From Metabacillus schmidteae (GTDB lineage Bacteria > Bacillota > Bacilli > Bacillales > Bacillaceae), in NCBI RefSeq assembly GCF_903166545.1, contig NZ_CAESCH010000001.1, positions 2,298,001 through 2,362,000 on the forward strand: a stretch of DNA of 64,000 nucleotides, given 5' to 3'. The notes under the pieces were generated by a model. The model saw only the letters and a list, made by a program, of their open reading frames with translations. It was not told the DNA's origin and did no database searches. Below are positions 1 through 10,001 of this stretch, in pieces. The translations under genes were made by a program, and so were the position numbers. Position 1 is the first letter of the stretch; each line of letters starts with the position of its first letter.

Positions 1-533
1 ATGCACTTGAAAGTGTTGTGGCACTTGGGTCTGGTAAAAATGCATTTGTAGATGGATACCGTGTTGGAGGGAAAACAGGTACAGCCCAAAAAGTAAAAGA
101 TGGTCGTTACATGGAAAATAACCATATCGTTTCATTTATTGGATTTGCTCCTGCTGATGATCCACAAATTGTCGTTTATGTTGCCGTTGATAATCCTAAG
201 GATACGGTTCAATTCGGTGGAACAGTTGCTGCACCAATTGTTGGTAATATAATGAGGGATGTATTACCTGAAATTGGAGTTAAGCCTAGAAAGGGTCAAA
301 TTGAAAAAGAATATAATTGGCTAGACACAAAACTTGTCGAAGTACCGAATATTGTAGGGTTATCAAAACAAGAGCTTGCTGAACAATTTGTGAACCTAAA
401 ACTAGATGTGTCAGGTGAAGGAGATGTTGTTGTGCAACAATCCCCGAATGAAGGTGTGAAGGTTAAGGAAGGATCTACATTAAGAGTATATTTAGGCGAA
501 GGAAATGAAACTAAATCGAAGCAAAATGAATAA
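1..533 (+). CDS. spoVD: Stage V sporulation protein D, penicillin-binding protein (3' end only)
   Basis: This is the C-terminal part of a class B penicillin-binding protein, a peptidoglycan transpeptidase. The frame is open from the window edge (first full codon at 3). It contains GGKTGTAQ, the KTG box of the transpeptidase fold, followed by a single PASTA domain (roughly from EVPNIVGLS to VYLGEG). One PASTA domain and the position directly before murE match SpoVD, the spore cortex PBP, rather than PbpB, which normally lies one gene further upstream. The catalytic serine is outside the window. A hairpin terminator follows. The choice between SpoVD and PbpB is inferred from context. Confidence 0.9.
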   Translation, partial: ALESVVALGSGKNAFVDGYRVGGKTGTAQKVKDGRYMENNHIVSFIGFAPADDPQIVVYVAVDNPKDTVQFGGTVAAPIVGNIMRDVLPEIGVKPRKGQIEKEYNWLDTKLVEVPNIVGLSKQELAEQFVNLKLDVSGEGDVVVQQSPNEGVKVKEGSTLRVYLGEGNETKSKQNE

Positions 534-536
534 ATA

Positions 537-585
537 AAGAAAGCTTGCCTTTTGCAAAAAAAATTGCATTGGCACGCTTTCTTTT
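537..585 (+). terminator. Intrinsic terminator after spoVD
   Basis: Arms at 537-549 and 571-583 pair with one mismatch around an A-rich loop and run into a short T stretch. It closes the spoVD transcript, so murE probably has its own promoter in the following 200 bases. Confidence 0.7.
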
Positions 586-623
586 ATTGGTTTATGTAAT
601 CAAAGCAACAAAAAAGAAATTCC

Positions 624-667
624 CCATCTTTTTAACAAGAAAATGAAAGGAAAGATGGCTCTTTTCT
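624..667 (+). terminator. Possible second terminator or attenuator hairpin before murE
   Basis: CCATCTTT (624-631) pairs with AAAGATGG (651-658) across a 19-base loop and is followed by CTCTTTTCT. The T run is broken, so this may be a weak terminator or only a chance hairpin. Confidence 0.35.
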
Positions 668-780
668 CATAAGTAAGATAAAATAGGTACGGAGAAAAAA
701 TACATATATATTTAAAAGATAGTTTTTTACATTGTCTTTAATTAGACGAATCGAAACAAGTGATGAAGGTAGGAATAAAC

Positions 781-2238
781 ATGAAGTTCAATGAATTACT
801 TACATATTTGCATGATAATTTAACAATATCTAAAGCAGATCCAACTATCACTTCTATTGAAATGGATTCAAGAGAAGTAAAGCCTGGTAGTTTGTTTATT
901 TGTATAAATGGCTACACAGTAGATGGGCATGATTATGCCCGTAAAGCTGTAGAAAATGGAGCAGTGGCCATCCTCGCTGAAAGAGAGTTGGATGTAGCGG
1001 TGCCTGTAGTTCTTGTAAAGGACACTAAACGTTCTATGGCCGTACTTGCTGATATTTTTTATGGCCAGCCTACACATTCGATGCATCTTATTGGTGTTAC
1101 GGGAACAAATGGTAAAACGACAACAACACACATCATAGAGAGAATTCTAAATGCGGCAAATAAAAAAACTGGCCTCATTGGTACAATGTATATGAAAATA
1201 GGTGAAGAGCAAAAAGCGGTTAAAAACACAACTCCGGAAAGCTTGACACTCCAAAAGACATTTCGTGAAATGAAAGATGCTGATGTTTCACATGCAGTTA
1301 TGGAAGTTTCTTCTCATGCCTTACATCTTGGTAGAATTCATGGTTGTGATTTTAATGTTGCTGTCTTTACAAATTTAACTCAAGATCATTTAGATTATCA
1401 TAAAACAATGGAAGCATATAAATATGCGAAAGGACTTTTGTTTGCTCAATTAGGAAATCGTTTTGAACATGATCTTGTAAAGTATGCAGTATTAAATGTA
1501 GATGAAGAAGCATCAGAAGAATTCAAAAAAATGACTTCAGCTAAAATAGTTACATATGGAATTGATCATGAAGCTGACGTTATGGCTAAGGATGTAAGAA
1601 TGACATCAAAGGGGACAACATTTCAACTTATTACGCCGGTTGGAATTAAATCCGTCACAATCCAAATGGTTGGGAAATTCAGCGTGTATAATGTCTTAGC
1701 AGCTGTGGCTGCTACACTTTCATCTTCCATTGATCTAGATACGATTGTAAAAGCTATTGAAACAATGGAAGGTGTGAGAGGGCGTTTTGAATTAGTTGAT
1801 GGTGGTCAAGATTTTACCGTTATTGTCGATTATGCTCACACCCCTGATAGCCTTGAAAATGTCCTGCAAACAATTAAGCAATTTGCAGAGGGAAAGATCT
1901 TTTGCATTATAGGTTGTGGTGGAGATCGAGATAAAACCAAGAGACCTATAATGGCAAAGATTGCTGTGGAAAATAGTGATGAACCTATCTTTACTTCGGA
2001 TAATCCAAGAAGTGAGGATCCAAAAGACATATTGACTGACATGGAAAAGGGTGTATCGGGGCAACATTATACATCTATTATCAATCGAGAAGAGGCTATA
2101 TCTTTTGCAATTAGCAATGCAAAAAAAGGCGATGTTGTTCTGATTGCTGGTAAGGGTCATGAAACATACCAACAAATTGGATCAAAGACCATTGATTTTG
2201 ATGACAGGGAAATTGCTCTTAACATGATAACAAGATAA
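781..2238 (+). CDS. murE: UDP-MurNAc-tripeptide synthetase (meso-diaminopimelate ligase)
   Basis: The cytoplasmic Mur ligase adds meso-diaminopimelate to UDP-MurNAc-L-Ala-D-Glu using ATP. The P-loop GTNGKTTTT is near residue 111, and DNPR (residues 407-410) is the signature for meso-DAP rather than lysine specificity, so the cell wall should be of the DAP type. The start at 781 (485 aa) was preferred over GTG 761 or ATG 763 because AAGGTAGGA lies 7 bases upstream and the N-terminus [10 protein letters not shown] resembles the B. subtilis protein. It begins the murE-mraY-murD run. Confidence 0.95.
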   Translation: MKFNELLTYLHDNLTISKADPTITSIEMDSREVKPGSLFICINGYTVDGHDYARKAVENGAVAILAERELDVAVPVVLVKDTKRSMAVLADIFYGQPTHSMHLIGVTGTNGKTTTTHIIERILNAANKKTGLIGTMYMKIGEEQKAVKNTTPESLTLQKTFREMKDADVSHAVMEVSSHALHLGRIHGCDFNVAVFTNLTQDHLDYHKTMEAYKYAKGLLFAQLGNRFEHDLVKYAVLNVDEEASEEFKKMTSAKIVTYGIDHEADVMAKDVRMTSKGTTFQLITPVGIKSVTIQMVGKFSVYNVLAAVAATLSSSIDLDTIVKAIETMEGVRGRFELVDGGQDFTVIVDYAHTPDSLENVLQTIKQFAEGKIFCIIGCGGDRDKTKRPIMAKIAVENSDEPIFTSDNPRSEDPKDILTDMEKGVSGQHYTSIINREEAISFAISNAKKGDVVLIAGKGHETYQQIGSKTIDFDDREIALNMITR

Positions 2239-2305
2239 AATTAGTCGTGAAAATTTAGAACCTTTCATAAGAATAGGTAACAAAGTAGAAAGAGAAGTTG
2301 ATAAG

Positions 2306-2428
2306 ATGAAGAAAAAAATTTGTGTAGAAAAACATAATCAAAAAAATACCTCATATGATATTGTCGTAAAAGATACGCTTGTATATAATAAGGAATTAGT
2401 TTTCCATGGGGAGGTGCACGTATGTTAG
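2306..2428 (+). CDS. Small ORF of unknown function between murE and mraY
   Basis: This ATG-started ORF of 40 codons begins [14 protein letters not shown] and ends in [11 protein letters not shown], overlapping the mraY start by 7 bases. Its frame is also open upstream of 2306 to at least the end of murE. The ribosome site is weak (AGAGAAG about 8 bases upstream). I do not recognise it. It could be a relic, a small peptide coupled to mraY translation, or chance. There is no resemblance to MurF, which sits at this position in enterobacteria. Confidence 0.25.
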   Translation: MKKKICVEKHNQKNTSYDIVVKDTLVYNKELVFHGEVHVC

Positions 2429-3396
2429 AACAGGTGATACTAATTACAATTGTTATGGGATTCTTAATAAGTGTATTGCTGTCCCCAATCATTATTCCGT
2501 TTTTAAGAAGATTAAAGTTTGGTCAGAGTATTAGAGAGGAAGGACCAAAATCGCATCAAAAAAAATCAGGAACTCCTACAATGGGAGGAGTTATGATTAT
2601 TATTTCAATTATTATTACAACGATCGTGATGACAGGGAAGTTTTCTCAACTAAGTGTTGAAATGTACTTATTATTGTTTGTAACATTTGGATATGGCTTA
2701 CTTGGCTTTTTAGATGATTTTATTAAAGTTGTTATGAAGCGAAACCTTGGGTTAACATCCAGACAAAAGTTGTTAGGACAAATCATTATTGCGGTGATTT
2801 TCTATTTAGTGTTTACGCAATATGGATTTTCAACAGAAATCTCCATACCCGGAACATCTGTTTCGTTTGATTTGGGGTGGGGATATGTCATTTTAGTTGT
2901 GTTCATGTTAGTCGGTGGTTCTAATGCCGTAAATTTAACGGATGGATTAGATGGGCTTCTATCAGGAACAGCAGCTATTGCTTTCGGTGCTTTTGCTGTT
3001 TTAGCTTGGAATCAGTCACAGTATGATGTGGCGATTTTCTCAGTAGCTGTAGTTGGTGCTGTTTTGGGATTCCTGGTTTTTAATGCACATCCGGCAAAAG
3101 TATTTATGGGAGATACCGGTTCTCTGGCTTTAGGTGGAGCAATCGTGACAATTGCCATTTTAACGAAACTTGAAATTTTGCTTGTATTAATTGGCGGAGT
3201 GTTTGTAATTGAAACATTATCAGTTATTATTCAAGTTATTTCATTTAAAACTACAGGAAAAAGAGTCTTTAAAATGAGTCCTCTTCATCATCATTATGAA
3301 TTAGTTGGATGGTCAGAATGGAGAGTTGTAGTTACGTTTTGGACAGTAGGTCTTTTATTTGCAGTACTTGGAATTTATATTGAGGTGTGGTTGTAA
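2422..3396 (+). CDS. mraY: Phospho-N-acetylmuramoyl-pentapeptide-transferase
   Basis: This integral membrane enzyme transfers phospho-MurNAc-pentapeptide from UDP to undecaprenyl phosphate, giving lipid I. The 324 aa protein has about ten hydrophobic helices and the family's aspartate and histidine motifs: [26 protein letters not shown] and SPLHHHYE. Start ATG 2422 has GGGGAGGTG just upstream. The stop abuts the TTG start of murD, indicating co-transcription. Confidence 0.96.
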   Translation: MLEQVILITIVMGFLISVLLSPIIIPFLRRLKFGQSIREEGPKSHQKKSGTPTMGGVMIIISIIITTIVMTGKFSQLSVEMYLLLFVTFGYGLLGFLDDFIKVVMKRNLGLTSRQKLLGQIIIAVIFYLVFTQYGFSTEISIPGTSVSFDLGWGYVILVVFMLVGGSNAVNLTDGLDGLLSGTAAIAFGAFAVLAWNQSQYDVAIFSVAVVGAVLGFLVFNAHPAKVFMGDTGSLALGGAIVTIAILTKLEILLVLIGGVFVIETLSVIIQVISFKTTGKRVFKMSPLHHHYELVGWSEWRVVVTFWTVGLLFAVLGIYIEVWL

Positions 3397-4752
3397 TTGA
3401 AAAATGTGAACGATTATTTACATAAACATGTATTAGTTATAGGATTAGCAAAAAGCGGCTTAGCAGCCGCTAAATTATTACATCGGCTTGGAGCAAATGT
3501 TACAGTAAATGATGTAAAAGCAACAGAAGAAGACACAAGTGTAAAAGAATTAACAAGTATGGGAATCAAAGTAGTTGGAGGGGGACATCCATTATCTTTA
3601 ATAGATGAGAACCCGGTTGATCTTGTTGTTAAAAACCCTGGAATACCTTATTCGAATCCGTTAATTGCTCGTGCAATAGAGAAAAAATTACCGGTCATAA
3701 CCGAAGTGGAGCTTGCTTATAAAATATCAGAAGCTGATATTATTGCAATAACTGGTTCAAACGGAAAAACAACGACAACAACGTTAATTTATGAAATGCT
3801 TAAAGAAGATCAAAAACAACCTTTAATCGCTGGAAATATTGGTACTGTGGCATGTGAAGTAGCTCAAAATGCAACAAAAGAAAATGTCATTGTCATGGAG
3901 CTATCATCATTTCAATTATTGGGAACGATAGAATTTAAACCTGCAATTGCCCTGATTCTTAATATATTTGATGCACACTTAGATTACCATGGAACAAAAG
4001 AGGAATATGCATATGCAAAAGGAAAAATATATGAAAATCAAACAACCGGTGATGTATCAATAATTAACAAAAATGACGAAGAAGTTTGTACACTTTCAGA
4101 AACATCCAATGCACAAAAAATATATTTTTCTACATCAAGCTTCCTTGAAGATGGAGTATGTATTAAAGATGATTCCATTTGGTTTAAAGGTGATGAGATT
4201 ATTAAAGTGAAAGATATTGTTTTACCTGGAGTGCATAATTTAGAAAATATTCTTGCAGCTGTAGCAGCAGTAAAATTAAGAGGTGTGTCAAATGAAGCAA
4301 TTTACAAAGTCCTGACAACCTTTCAAGGAGTTAAACACCGGCTTCAATATGTAGACTCTGTTGATGGTCGACGTTTTTATAATGATTCTAAGGCAACAAA
4401 TATTCTTGCTACGAGTAAAGCTCTCCAAGCGTTTACATCACCTACGATATTGCTAGCAGGTGGTCTTGATCGTGGAAATGAATTTGATGACATGAAACCA
4501 TACTTAGAAAATGTAAAAGCTATGATTTTATTTGGAGAAACAGCACCAAAGCTGGAGAGAATAGCGAAAGAAAGAGGAATAGAACATATTAAACGTGTCG
4601 ATAATGTAGAAAAAGCTGTATCTGCGGCGTTTAATGTTTCTGAAATTGATGATGTTATATTGCTTTCACCAGCATGTGCAAGCTGGGATCAATACAAAAC
4701 TTTTGAAGAAAGAGGAGACATTTTTATTCAAGCCGTGCATAAGCTTAACTAA
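3397..4752 (+). CDS. murD: UDP-MurNAc-L-alanine:D-glutamate ligase
   Basis: This cytoplasmic Mur ligase adds D-glutamate to UDP-MurNAc-L-Ala. The N-terminal Rossmann stretch [17 protein letters not shown] binds the UDP substrate, GSNGKTTTT is the ATP P-loop, and NDSKATN begins the C-terminal domain, all in a normal length of 451 aa. The start is TTG directly after the mraY stop, with GAGGTG (3382-3387) nine bases upstream. GTG 3406 is a weaker alternative. Confidence 0.95.
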   Translation: MKNVNDYLHKHVLVIGLAKSGLAAAKLLHRLGANVTVNDVKATEEDTSVKELTSMGIKVVGGGHPLSLIDENPVDLVVKNPGIPYSNPLIARAIEKKLPVITEVELAYKISEADIIAITGSNGKTTTTTLIYEMLKEDQKQPLIAGNIGTVACEVAQNATKENVIVMELSSFQLLGTIEFKPAIALILNIFDAHLDYHGTKEEYAYAKGKIYENQTTGDVSIINKNDEEVCTLSETSNAQKIYFSTSSFLEDGVCIKDDSIWFKGDEIIKVKDIVLPGVHNLENILAAVAAVKLRGVSNEAIYKVLTTFQGVKHRLQYVDSVDGRRFYNDSKATNILATSKALQAFTSPTILLAGGLDRGNEFDDMKPYLENVKAMILFGETAPKLERIAKERGIEHIKRVDNVEKAVSAAFNVSEIDDVILLSPACASWDQYKTFEERGDIFIQAVHKLN

Positions 4753-4920
4753 GGGCTTGTACGAATGAATCAACCAATAATACTTCTGATGTGCATTCAT
4801 AAAACATGTTGAACAATTGGTGTTAAATTCTGCATTCCATGCCATAGGTTATTAGCAATTAATGTGCCATTATCTATGTGCCATACAGCCCTTAATAAAA
4901 TGATACAGGGGTGTTCGGCG

Positions 4921-6021
4921 TTGACAGCAAAAAGGTCTACTCCAGATTTTATCTTAGTTATCCTTACCTTATTACTCTTAACGATTGGCCTTATAATGGT
5001 ATATAGTGCAAGTGCTGTATGGGCGACGTATAAATTTGATGATTCATTTTTCTTTGCGAAACGGCAGCTTTTATTTGCTGGTGTCGGTGTCATCGCTATG
5101 TTCTTTTTGATGAATGTTGATTACTGGACATGGAGAACCTGGGCAAAAATGCTCATTATTGTTTGTTTTTTTCTTTTAATCGCTGTATTAGTTCCGGGGA
5201 TTGGGATGGAGAGGAATGGATCTCGTAGCTGGATAGGTGTAGGTGCTTTTTCTATACAACCTTCTGAATTTATGAAATTAGCGATGATTGCTTTTTTAGC
5301 AAAATTTCTATCTGAAAATCAGAAAAAAATTACCTCCTTTAAAAAAGGTCTGTTGCCATCATTAGGATTAGTCTTTACAGCGTTTGGTATTATCATGCTC
5401 CAGCCTGACTTAGGAACAGGTACTGTTATGGTTGGTACTTGTATTGTCATGATCTTCGTATCAGGTGCTAGAGTTGTTCACTTCGTATGGTTAGGGCTTC
5501 TTGGTGTTGCAGGCTTTGTTGCTCTAGTATTATCGGCACCATACAGGATCAAGAGGATTACTTCATTTTTAGACCCGTGGGAAGATCCATTAGGTAGTGG
5601 TTTCCAAATTATACAATCTCTTTATGCGATCGGGCCAGGAGGATTATTTGGTCAAGGTTTAGGGCAAAGTCGCCAAAAGTTCTTCTATTTACCTGAGCCT
5701 CAAACTGATTTTATCTTTGCGATATTAGCTGAGGAGTTAGGTTTTATTGGAGGATCTTTAGTCATTTTGTTATTTGGATTGCTTTTATGGAGAGGAGTTA
5801 AAATTGCACTCGGAGCTCCTGATTTATATGGCAGCTTTTTAGCCATTGGTATTATCACTATGGTTGCCATTCAAGTAATGATCAATATTGGCGTTGTAAC
5901 AGGTTTAATGCCCGTTACAGGAATTACACTTCCTTTTTTAAGCTATGGAGGATCTTCATTAACTTTAATGCTGATGGCAATGGGAGTTTTATTAAATGTT
6001 AGCAGATATTCAAAGTATTAA
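4921..6021 (+). CDS. spoVE: Stage V sporulation protein E, SEDS-family glycosyltransferase
   Basis: This is a SEDS (FtsW/RodA/SpoVE) polytopic membrane protein that polymerises lipid II glycan strands for the spore cortex, normally paired with SpoVD, which is encoded at the start of this window. It has about ten membrane helices with the family's GSRSWIGVG and a C-terminal GITLPFLSYGGSS. TTG 4921 (366 aa) was chosen over ATG 4864 because AGGGGTG lies at 4907-4913 and the N-terminus then matches B. subtilis SpoVE closely. The 168-base gap before it allows a sporulation promoter, which I could not define. Confidence 0.93.
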   Translation: MTAKRSTPDFILVILTLLLLTIGLIMVYSASAVWATYKFDDSFFFAKRQLLFAGVGVIAMFFLMNVDYWTWRTWAKMLIIVCFFLLIAVLVPGIGMERNGSRSWIGVGAFSIQPSEFMKLAMIAFLAKFLSENQKKITSFKKGLLPSLGLVFTAFGIIMLQPDLGTGTVMVGTCIVMIFVSGARVVHFVWLGLLGVAGFVALVLSAPYRIKRITSFLDPWEDPLGSGFQIIQSLYAIGPGGLFGQGLGQSRQKFFYLPEPQTDFIFAILAEELGFIGGSLVILLFGLLLWRGVKIALGAPDLYGSFLAIGIITMVAIQVMINIGVVTGLMPVTGITLPFLSYGGSSLTLMLMAMGVLLNVSRYSKY

Positions 6022-6070
6022 GTGGAATTGGTTTCTTCAAAGGTTGTTTATCATATAAAATAATAGATAT

Positions 6071-6142
6071 TGAGGCTGACGCTAGGAAAGTGACAGACCA
6101 GGAGGTTCGTTAATCTCTGGCAGTCCTTAATGGTCAGCCTCA
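6071..6142 (+). other. Long imperfect stem-loop between spoVE and murG
   Basis: TGAGGCTGAC (6071-6080) pairs perfectly with GTCAGCCTCA (6133-6142). The interior also partly pairs (CCAGGAG region with CTCTGG). No T tract follows, so it is not a standard intrinsic terminator. It could be a processing or stability hairpin, or a small repeat. Confidence 0.5.
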
Positions 6143-6202
6143 TTACATTTACATAGTGTATAAAAACTGTATTTTTTAGAATATCTAAATGGGGGAAAGA
6201 AT

Positions 6203-7294
6203 ATGAGAGTTGTAGTAAGTGGTGGAGGAACTGGAGGACATATCTATCCGGCCCTGGCGCTAATTAATGAAATAAAAAAACATCATTCAGATGTTGAATT
6301 CTTATATATTGGTACAGAAAACGGCTTAGAACGCAATATTGTGAAAAGAGCAGATATTCCTTTTAAATCTGTGGAAATATCAGGTTTTAAAAGGAAGCTT
6401 TCGATAGAAAATGTGCGAACAATAACACGCTTTATTAAAGCTGTATCATTGAGCAAGAAATATTTAAAAGATTTTAAAGCAGATGTAGTGATTGGTACAG
6501 GTGGCTATGTATGTGGTCCGGTTGTTTATGCTGCTTCGAAAATGAACATTCCAACTGTGATTCATGAACAAAACAGTTTACCTGGAATAACGAATAAGTT
6601 TTTATCTAAATACGTGAACAGAGTAGCTATTTGCTTTGAAGAGGCAAGGAGATATTTTCCTAAAGAAAAAGTCGTATTAACGGGAAACCCTCGTGCATCA
6701 GAAGTGCTGGGGCAAGATGCATCTAAAGGTCGCGAATCACTTGGACTGGACAAAAATAAAAAAACAGTACTTATCTTCGGTGGTAGTCGTGGAGCAAAAG
6801 CCATAAATGAAGCTGTATTAGAAATGATTCCATCTTTAGAAGAGAAGCCTTATCAAGTAGTTTATGTTACAGGGGAAGTACATTTTGACAAAGTGATGGA
6901 GGAAATGAAAACTTTAAAGCAATCAGAACATGTAATCATTAAACCTTTTATTCACAATATGCCTGAAGTATTAACAGCTGTTGACTTAATCGTCTCTAGG
7001 GCGGGTGCGACATCACTTGCTGAAATCACAGCACTGGGTTTACCGAGTATTCTAATACCAAGTCCTTATGTAACGGCCAATCACCAGGAAGTGAATGCCA
7101 GGTCGTTAAGTGATCATGATGCAGCCATTATGATCAAAGAAGGTGACCTTAATGGTCAAAAATTATTGTCCCAAATAGATGATCTTTTACTTAATGAATT
7201 AAAGCTAAGCAAGATGAAGAAAGCTTCTAAAGAATTAGGTATACCAGATGCTGCAAGTAGACTATATGAAGTATTAAAAGACATATCTAAATAA
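6203..7294 (+). CDS. murG: UDP-GlcNAc transferase forming lipid II
   Basis: This GT-B glycosyltransferase on the inner membrane face adds GlcNAc to lipid I to give lipid II. The N-terminus [18 protein letters not shown] is the glycine-rich MurG loop, a second G-loop [14 protein letters not shown] opens the C-terminal domain, and [11 protein letters not shown] is the UDP-GlcNAc-binding segment. The 363 aa length is typical. The start has GGGGGAAAG 3 bases upstream. It is separated from spoVE by 181 bases with a large hairpin, then runs toward murB. Confidence 0.96.
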   Translation: MRVVVSGGGTGGHIYPALALINEIKKHHSDVEFLYIGTENGLERNIVKRADIPFKSVEISGFKRKLSIENVRTITRFIKAVSLSKKYLKDFKADVVIGTGGYVCGPVVYAASKMNIPTVIHEQNSLPGITNKFLSKYVNRVAICFEEARRYFPKEKVVLTGNPRASEVLGQDASKGRESLGLDKNKKTVLIFGGSRGAKAINEAVLEMIPSLEEKPYQVVYVTGEVHFDKVMEEMKTLKQSEHVIIKPFIHNMPEVLTAVDLIVSRAGATSLAEITALGLPSILIPSPYVTANHQEVNARSLSDHDAAIMIKEGDLNGQKLLSQIDDLLLNELKLSKMKKASKELGIPDAASRLYEVLKDISK

Positions 7295-7329
7295 AACATC
7301 ATGATTTACGTGAATAGGGAGGTAACAAG

Positions 7330-8238
7330 ATGAAAACTTTATTTAACGAGTTAAAAGAAGCGAATATTGGAAAAGTTCTAGAAAATGAACCTTTGGCTAA
7401 ACATACAACAATAAAAATCGGTGGTCCTGCCGATATATATATAGAACCAACTAGTACTGATAGCTTATGCAAGGCAATTGAAATTATTAAAAAACAAGGT
7501 GTTAAGTGGACGGTTATAGGTAGAGGATCCAATTTACTTGTTGCAGATAAAGGAATTGAAGGAGCAGTAATAAAGCTGGGAGCTGGAATGGATCAATTTG
7601 AACTGAATGGAGAAACACTTACTGTGGGTGGAGGATATTCCGTTATTAGGCTGGCAACGATCATTAGTAAGAAAGGTTTATCAGGATTAGAGTTTGCCAG
7701 TGGAATTCCTGGTTCAATTGGTGGAGCAGTTTATATGAATGCAGGAGCACATGGCTCAGACATGTCAAACGTTGTTGTCAAAGCACGGATCTTATTTGAG
7801 GATGGAACAATTCAATGGTTATCTAATGAAGAACTCGATTTTTCATATAGAACATCTATCCTTCAAGAAAAGCGACCTGGTATATGTATTGAAGCTGTTT
7901 TGCAATTAAAAACGGGAGAAAAAGAAGACATCGTTGCTGTTATGCAAAAAAATAAAGATTATAGACGGGATACACAGCCTTGGAACTATCCGTGTGCAGG
8001 TAGTATTTTTCGAAATCCTCTGCCGAATTATGCGGGTCAACTAGTTGAATCTGCAGGGTTAAAAGGATACCAAATTGGCGGAGCAAAAATTTCTGAAATG
8101 CATGGTAACTTTATTGTAAATGCAGGTGGAGCAACAGCTCAAGATGTGCTTGATTTGATTGAATTTGTTAAAAAAACGATCCTTGAAAAGTTTGATGTAA
8201 CTATAGAAACTGAAGTAGAAATAATTGGCCGTAAATAG
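7330..8238 (+). CDS. murB: UDP-N-acetylenolpyruvoylglucosamine reductase
   Basis: This FAD- and NADPH-dependent cytoplasmic enzyme reduces enolpyruvyl-UDP-GlcNAc to UDP-MurNAc. The FAD-binding segment [12 protein letters not shown] and [24 protein letters not shown] are present, as is CAGSIFRNP, whose serine is the family proton donor. The 302 aa length fits the short type II MurB. GGGAGGTAA precedes the start. An extended -10 promoter and a terminator follow before divIB. Confidence 0.95.
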   Translation: MKTLFNELKEANIGKVLENEPLAKHTTIKIGGPADIYIEPTSTDSLCKAIEIIKKQGVKWTVIGRGSNLLVADKGIEGAVIKLGAGMDQFELNGETLTVGGGYSVIRLATIISKKGLSGLEFASGIPGSIGGAVYMNAGAHGSDMSNVVVKARILFEDGTIQWLSNEELDFSYRTSILQEKRPGICIEAVLQLKTGEKEDIVAVMQKNKDYRRDTQPWNYPCAGSIFRNPLPNYAGQLVESAGLKGYQIGGAKISEMHGNFIVNAGGATAQDVLDLIEFVKKTILEKFDVTIETEVEIIGRK

Positions 8239-8269
8239 TCACAATACTCCCCATTATTTCCTTTTATTG

Positions 8270-8278
8270 TGTTATAAT
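8270..8278 (+). promoter_or_regulatory. Extended -10 promoter between murB and divIB
   Basis: TGTTATAAT is an extended -10 element (TGn plus TATAAT at 8273-8278). No convincing -35 lies upstream. A hairpin terminator begins about 40 bases downstream, so transcripts from here would either be about 60 nt long or read through to divIB. Confidence 0.5.
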
Positions 8279-8318
8279 GACTAGTGTAAAATTGGCTAAA
8301 TGATTTTTGTTGATTAAT

Positions 8319-8346
8319 AAACGGCATTTTAAATGCCGTTTGTTTT
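8319..8346 (+). terminator. Hairpin terminator upstream of divIB
   Basis: AAACGGCATTT (8319-8329) pairs with AAATGCCGTTT (8331-8341), followed by TGTTTT. It lies between the extended -10 promoter at 8270-8278 and divIB. Confidence 0.6.
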
Positions 8347-8457
8347 ATCGTTTGCGATGTTTAAAGCTTTTAGTTTAACAAGTAGAGTGTAGTTAAAAAA
8401 GTACTATGTGTGTAAGAAATCTTCCTAGTCATAATCAGATTGCTAGGGTGGGGTGAA

Positions 8458-9252
8458 ATGGATTTGGAGAAAAAAGTTGTTTCGTTAGAAGACCGCATAC
8501 CAAAACTACAGCAACAGCGAAAACAGAAAACTAATCGTAGACTTATTTCATTCTTATCTATCTTCTTTCTGTTGATATTACTAGTTATTTACTTTCAATC
8601 TCCATTGAGTAAAGTCGGAAGTATTACAGTAGAAGGAAACGTCCATGTTGATGCCAAAGAAATTATCAACTTGAGTGAAATAACAACCTCATCAGGCTTC
8701 TGGAATATTAATACAACGGATGTTCAGAAATCGATTGAAGAACATTTACAGATTAAAAAAGCTGTGATTGAGAAAAAATTTCCGAATCATGTTGTATTGG
8801 TTGTAGATGAATATAAAAGTATGGCGTACCTTGAGGATCAAGATGGTTTTAGGCCAATACTTGAGAATGGACAAGTTCTAAAAGAAAGAACGGTCAATGT
8901 TCCAGCAGACGCACCAGTTTTAATTAATTGGAAAAAAGAAGAGAATATAAAAGAAATGATGGGCGAATTAAAAAAATTGTCTCCAAGTATTTTTAATTCT
9001 ATCTCCGAAATTCATCATACTCCGGATAAAACAGATCCCTGGTTGGTCCATCTTTATATGAACGATGGTTATGAGGTAATAGCATCTGTTCGTACCTTCT
9101 CAGAGAAAATGAATACATATTCTAAAATTGTCAGTCAGCTCGAGGAAGATAGTAAGGGAATTATTCATTTTGAAGTTGGTACATATTTCGAATCATACAC
9201 ACCATTAACCACTGCAGAGGAGGATGAGGCGGCAAATGAAGATGAGAGGTAG
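8458..9252 (+). CDS. divIB: Cell-division protein DivIB (FtsQ family)
   Basis: This bitopic membrane protein of the divisome works with FtsL and DivIC at the septum. It has a basic cytoplasmic N-terminus (LQQQRKQKTNRR), one membrane helix (residues about 25-45), then a POTRA domain starting VGSITVEGNVHVDAKEI, a beta domain and an acidic tail. ATG 8458 (264 aa) follows GGGTGGGGTG. The upstream in-frame codon at 8440 lacks a ribosome site. The 3' end overlaps ylxW by 11 bases. Confidence 0.92.
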   Translation: MDLEKKVVSLEDRIPKLQQQRKQKTNRRLISFLSIFFLLILLVIYFQSPLSKVGSITVEGNVHVDAKEIINLSEITTSSGFWNINTTDVQKSIEEHLQIKKAVIEKKFPNHVVLVVDEYKSMAYLEDQDGFRPILENGQVLKERTVNVPADAPVLINWKKEENIKEMMGELKKLSPSIFNSISEIHHTPDKTDPWLVHLYMNDGYEVIASVRTFSEKMNTYSKIVSQLEEDSKGIIHFEVGTYFESYTPLTTAEEDEAANEDER

Positions 9253-9943
9253 CTATGTTATTTTCTCACTCATCCTCCTGGTTCTTGGTTTTCTCATCTC
9301 ATATTCGTATCAGTTAACAAAAGAAAAGAATCGCGATAATACTATAACGACAGAACAATGGGAACGTGAGTATGGAATAAGATCTCAACTCATTGCAAAA
9401 GAAGAAACGAACCGTGAGCTACAAGAGGAACTTTACAATAAACAAGATGAAGTGAAGAAAATAGAAGAGTCGTTAAAAGATGAGAAACAGGTTTACTATA
9501 ACCTTGTTGAAGATGTCGAAAAATACCGTATGTATGTAGGTGACATAGCAGTTGAAGGAAAGGGAGTACAGGTTACATTAGAGGACGCATCATATGTTCC
9601 GGAGGGTGAAAATGTTAATAATTACATTGTTCATGAAAGTCATCTTTTCAATGTAATCAATGAACTTTACATCTCAGGAGCTGATGCAATTTCTATCAAC
9701 GGTCAAAGACTATCAAGTCAATCGTATATATATTGCAATGGCCCTGTTGTAACTGTTGATGGAAATCAGTACCCTGCACCCTTTATTATTTCCGCTATTG
9801 GTGATCCTAATGTATTAATTCCTGCATTAAATATAAATGGAGGTATCGTCGATCAACTTGCCTATGATAATGTCGTTGTTACGCTGGAGAAAAAAGACAA
9901 AATCAAGATGGAGCCTTTGCTTCAAGATCAAAGATCTTCTTAA
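9242..9943 (+). CDS. ylxW: DUF881-family membrane-anchored protein YlxW
   Basis: This DUF881 protein of unknown function has one N-terminal membrane helix (SYVIFSLILLVLGFLISYSY), a predicted coiled coil (about residues 35-85) and an extracellular domain containing VQVTLEDAS and DAISINGQRL. ATG 9242 (MRGSY) was chosen because its start resembles B. subtilis YlxW. In-frame ATGs at 9224 and 9236 also exist near the AGGAGG at 9218-9223. Its place between divIB and ylxX in the division cluster is conserved in Bacillus. Confidence 0.85.
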   Translation: MRGSYVIFSLILLVLGFLISYSYQLTKEKNRDNTITTEQWEREYGIRSQLIAKEETNRELQEELYNKQDEVKKIEESLKDEKQVYYNLVEDVEKYRMYVGDIAVEGKGVQVTLEDASYVPEGENVNNYIVHESHLFNVINELYISGADAISINGQRLSSQSYIYCNGPVVTVDGNQYPAPFIISAIGDPNVLIPALNINGGIVDQLAYDNVVVTLEKKDKIKMEPLLQDQRSS

Positions 9944-10001
9944 TACATTCATATGAAGAAATGTATGCAATTTTTTATTGAGATTGATAGGTGTGGTAGG
10001 G

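Noticed and set aside
868-1131. Minus-strand ORF inside murE (and many similar ones opposite other genes)
   Set aside because: It lies wholly opposite a strongly supported gene, has low-complexity composition and no start signals.
4881-4894. CATACAGC as a sigma-E -10 element for spoVE
   Set aside because: The -10 lacks the final T and no ATA-containing -35 lies 13-15 bases upstream. A sporulation promoter is expected, but the sequence does not let me place it.
9943-9976. Possible terminator between ylxW and ylxX
   Set aside because: The stem has only about six A/T-rich pairs, and the genes belong to one cluster. Too weak to call.
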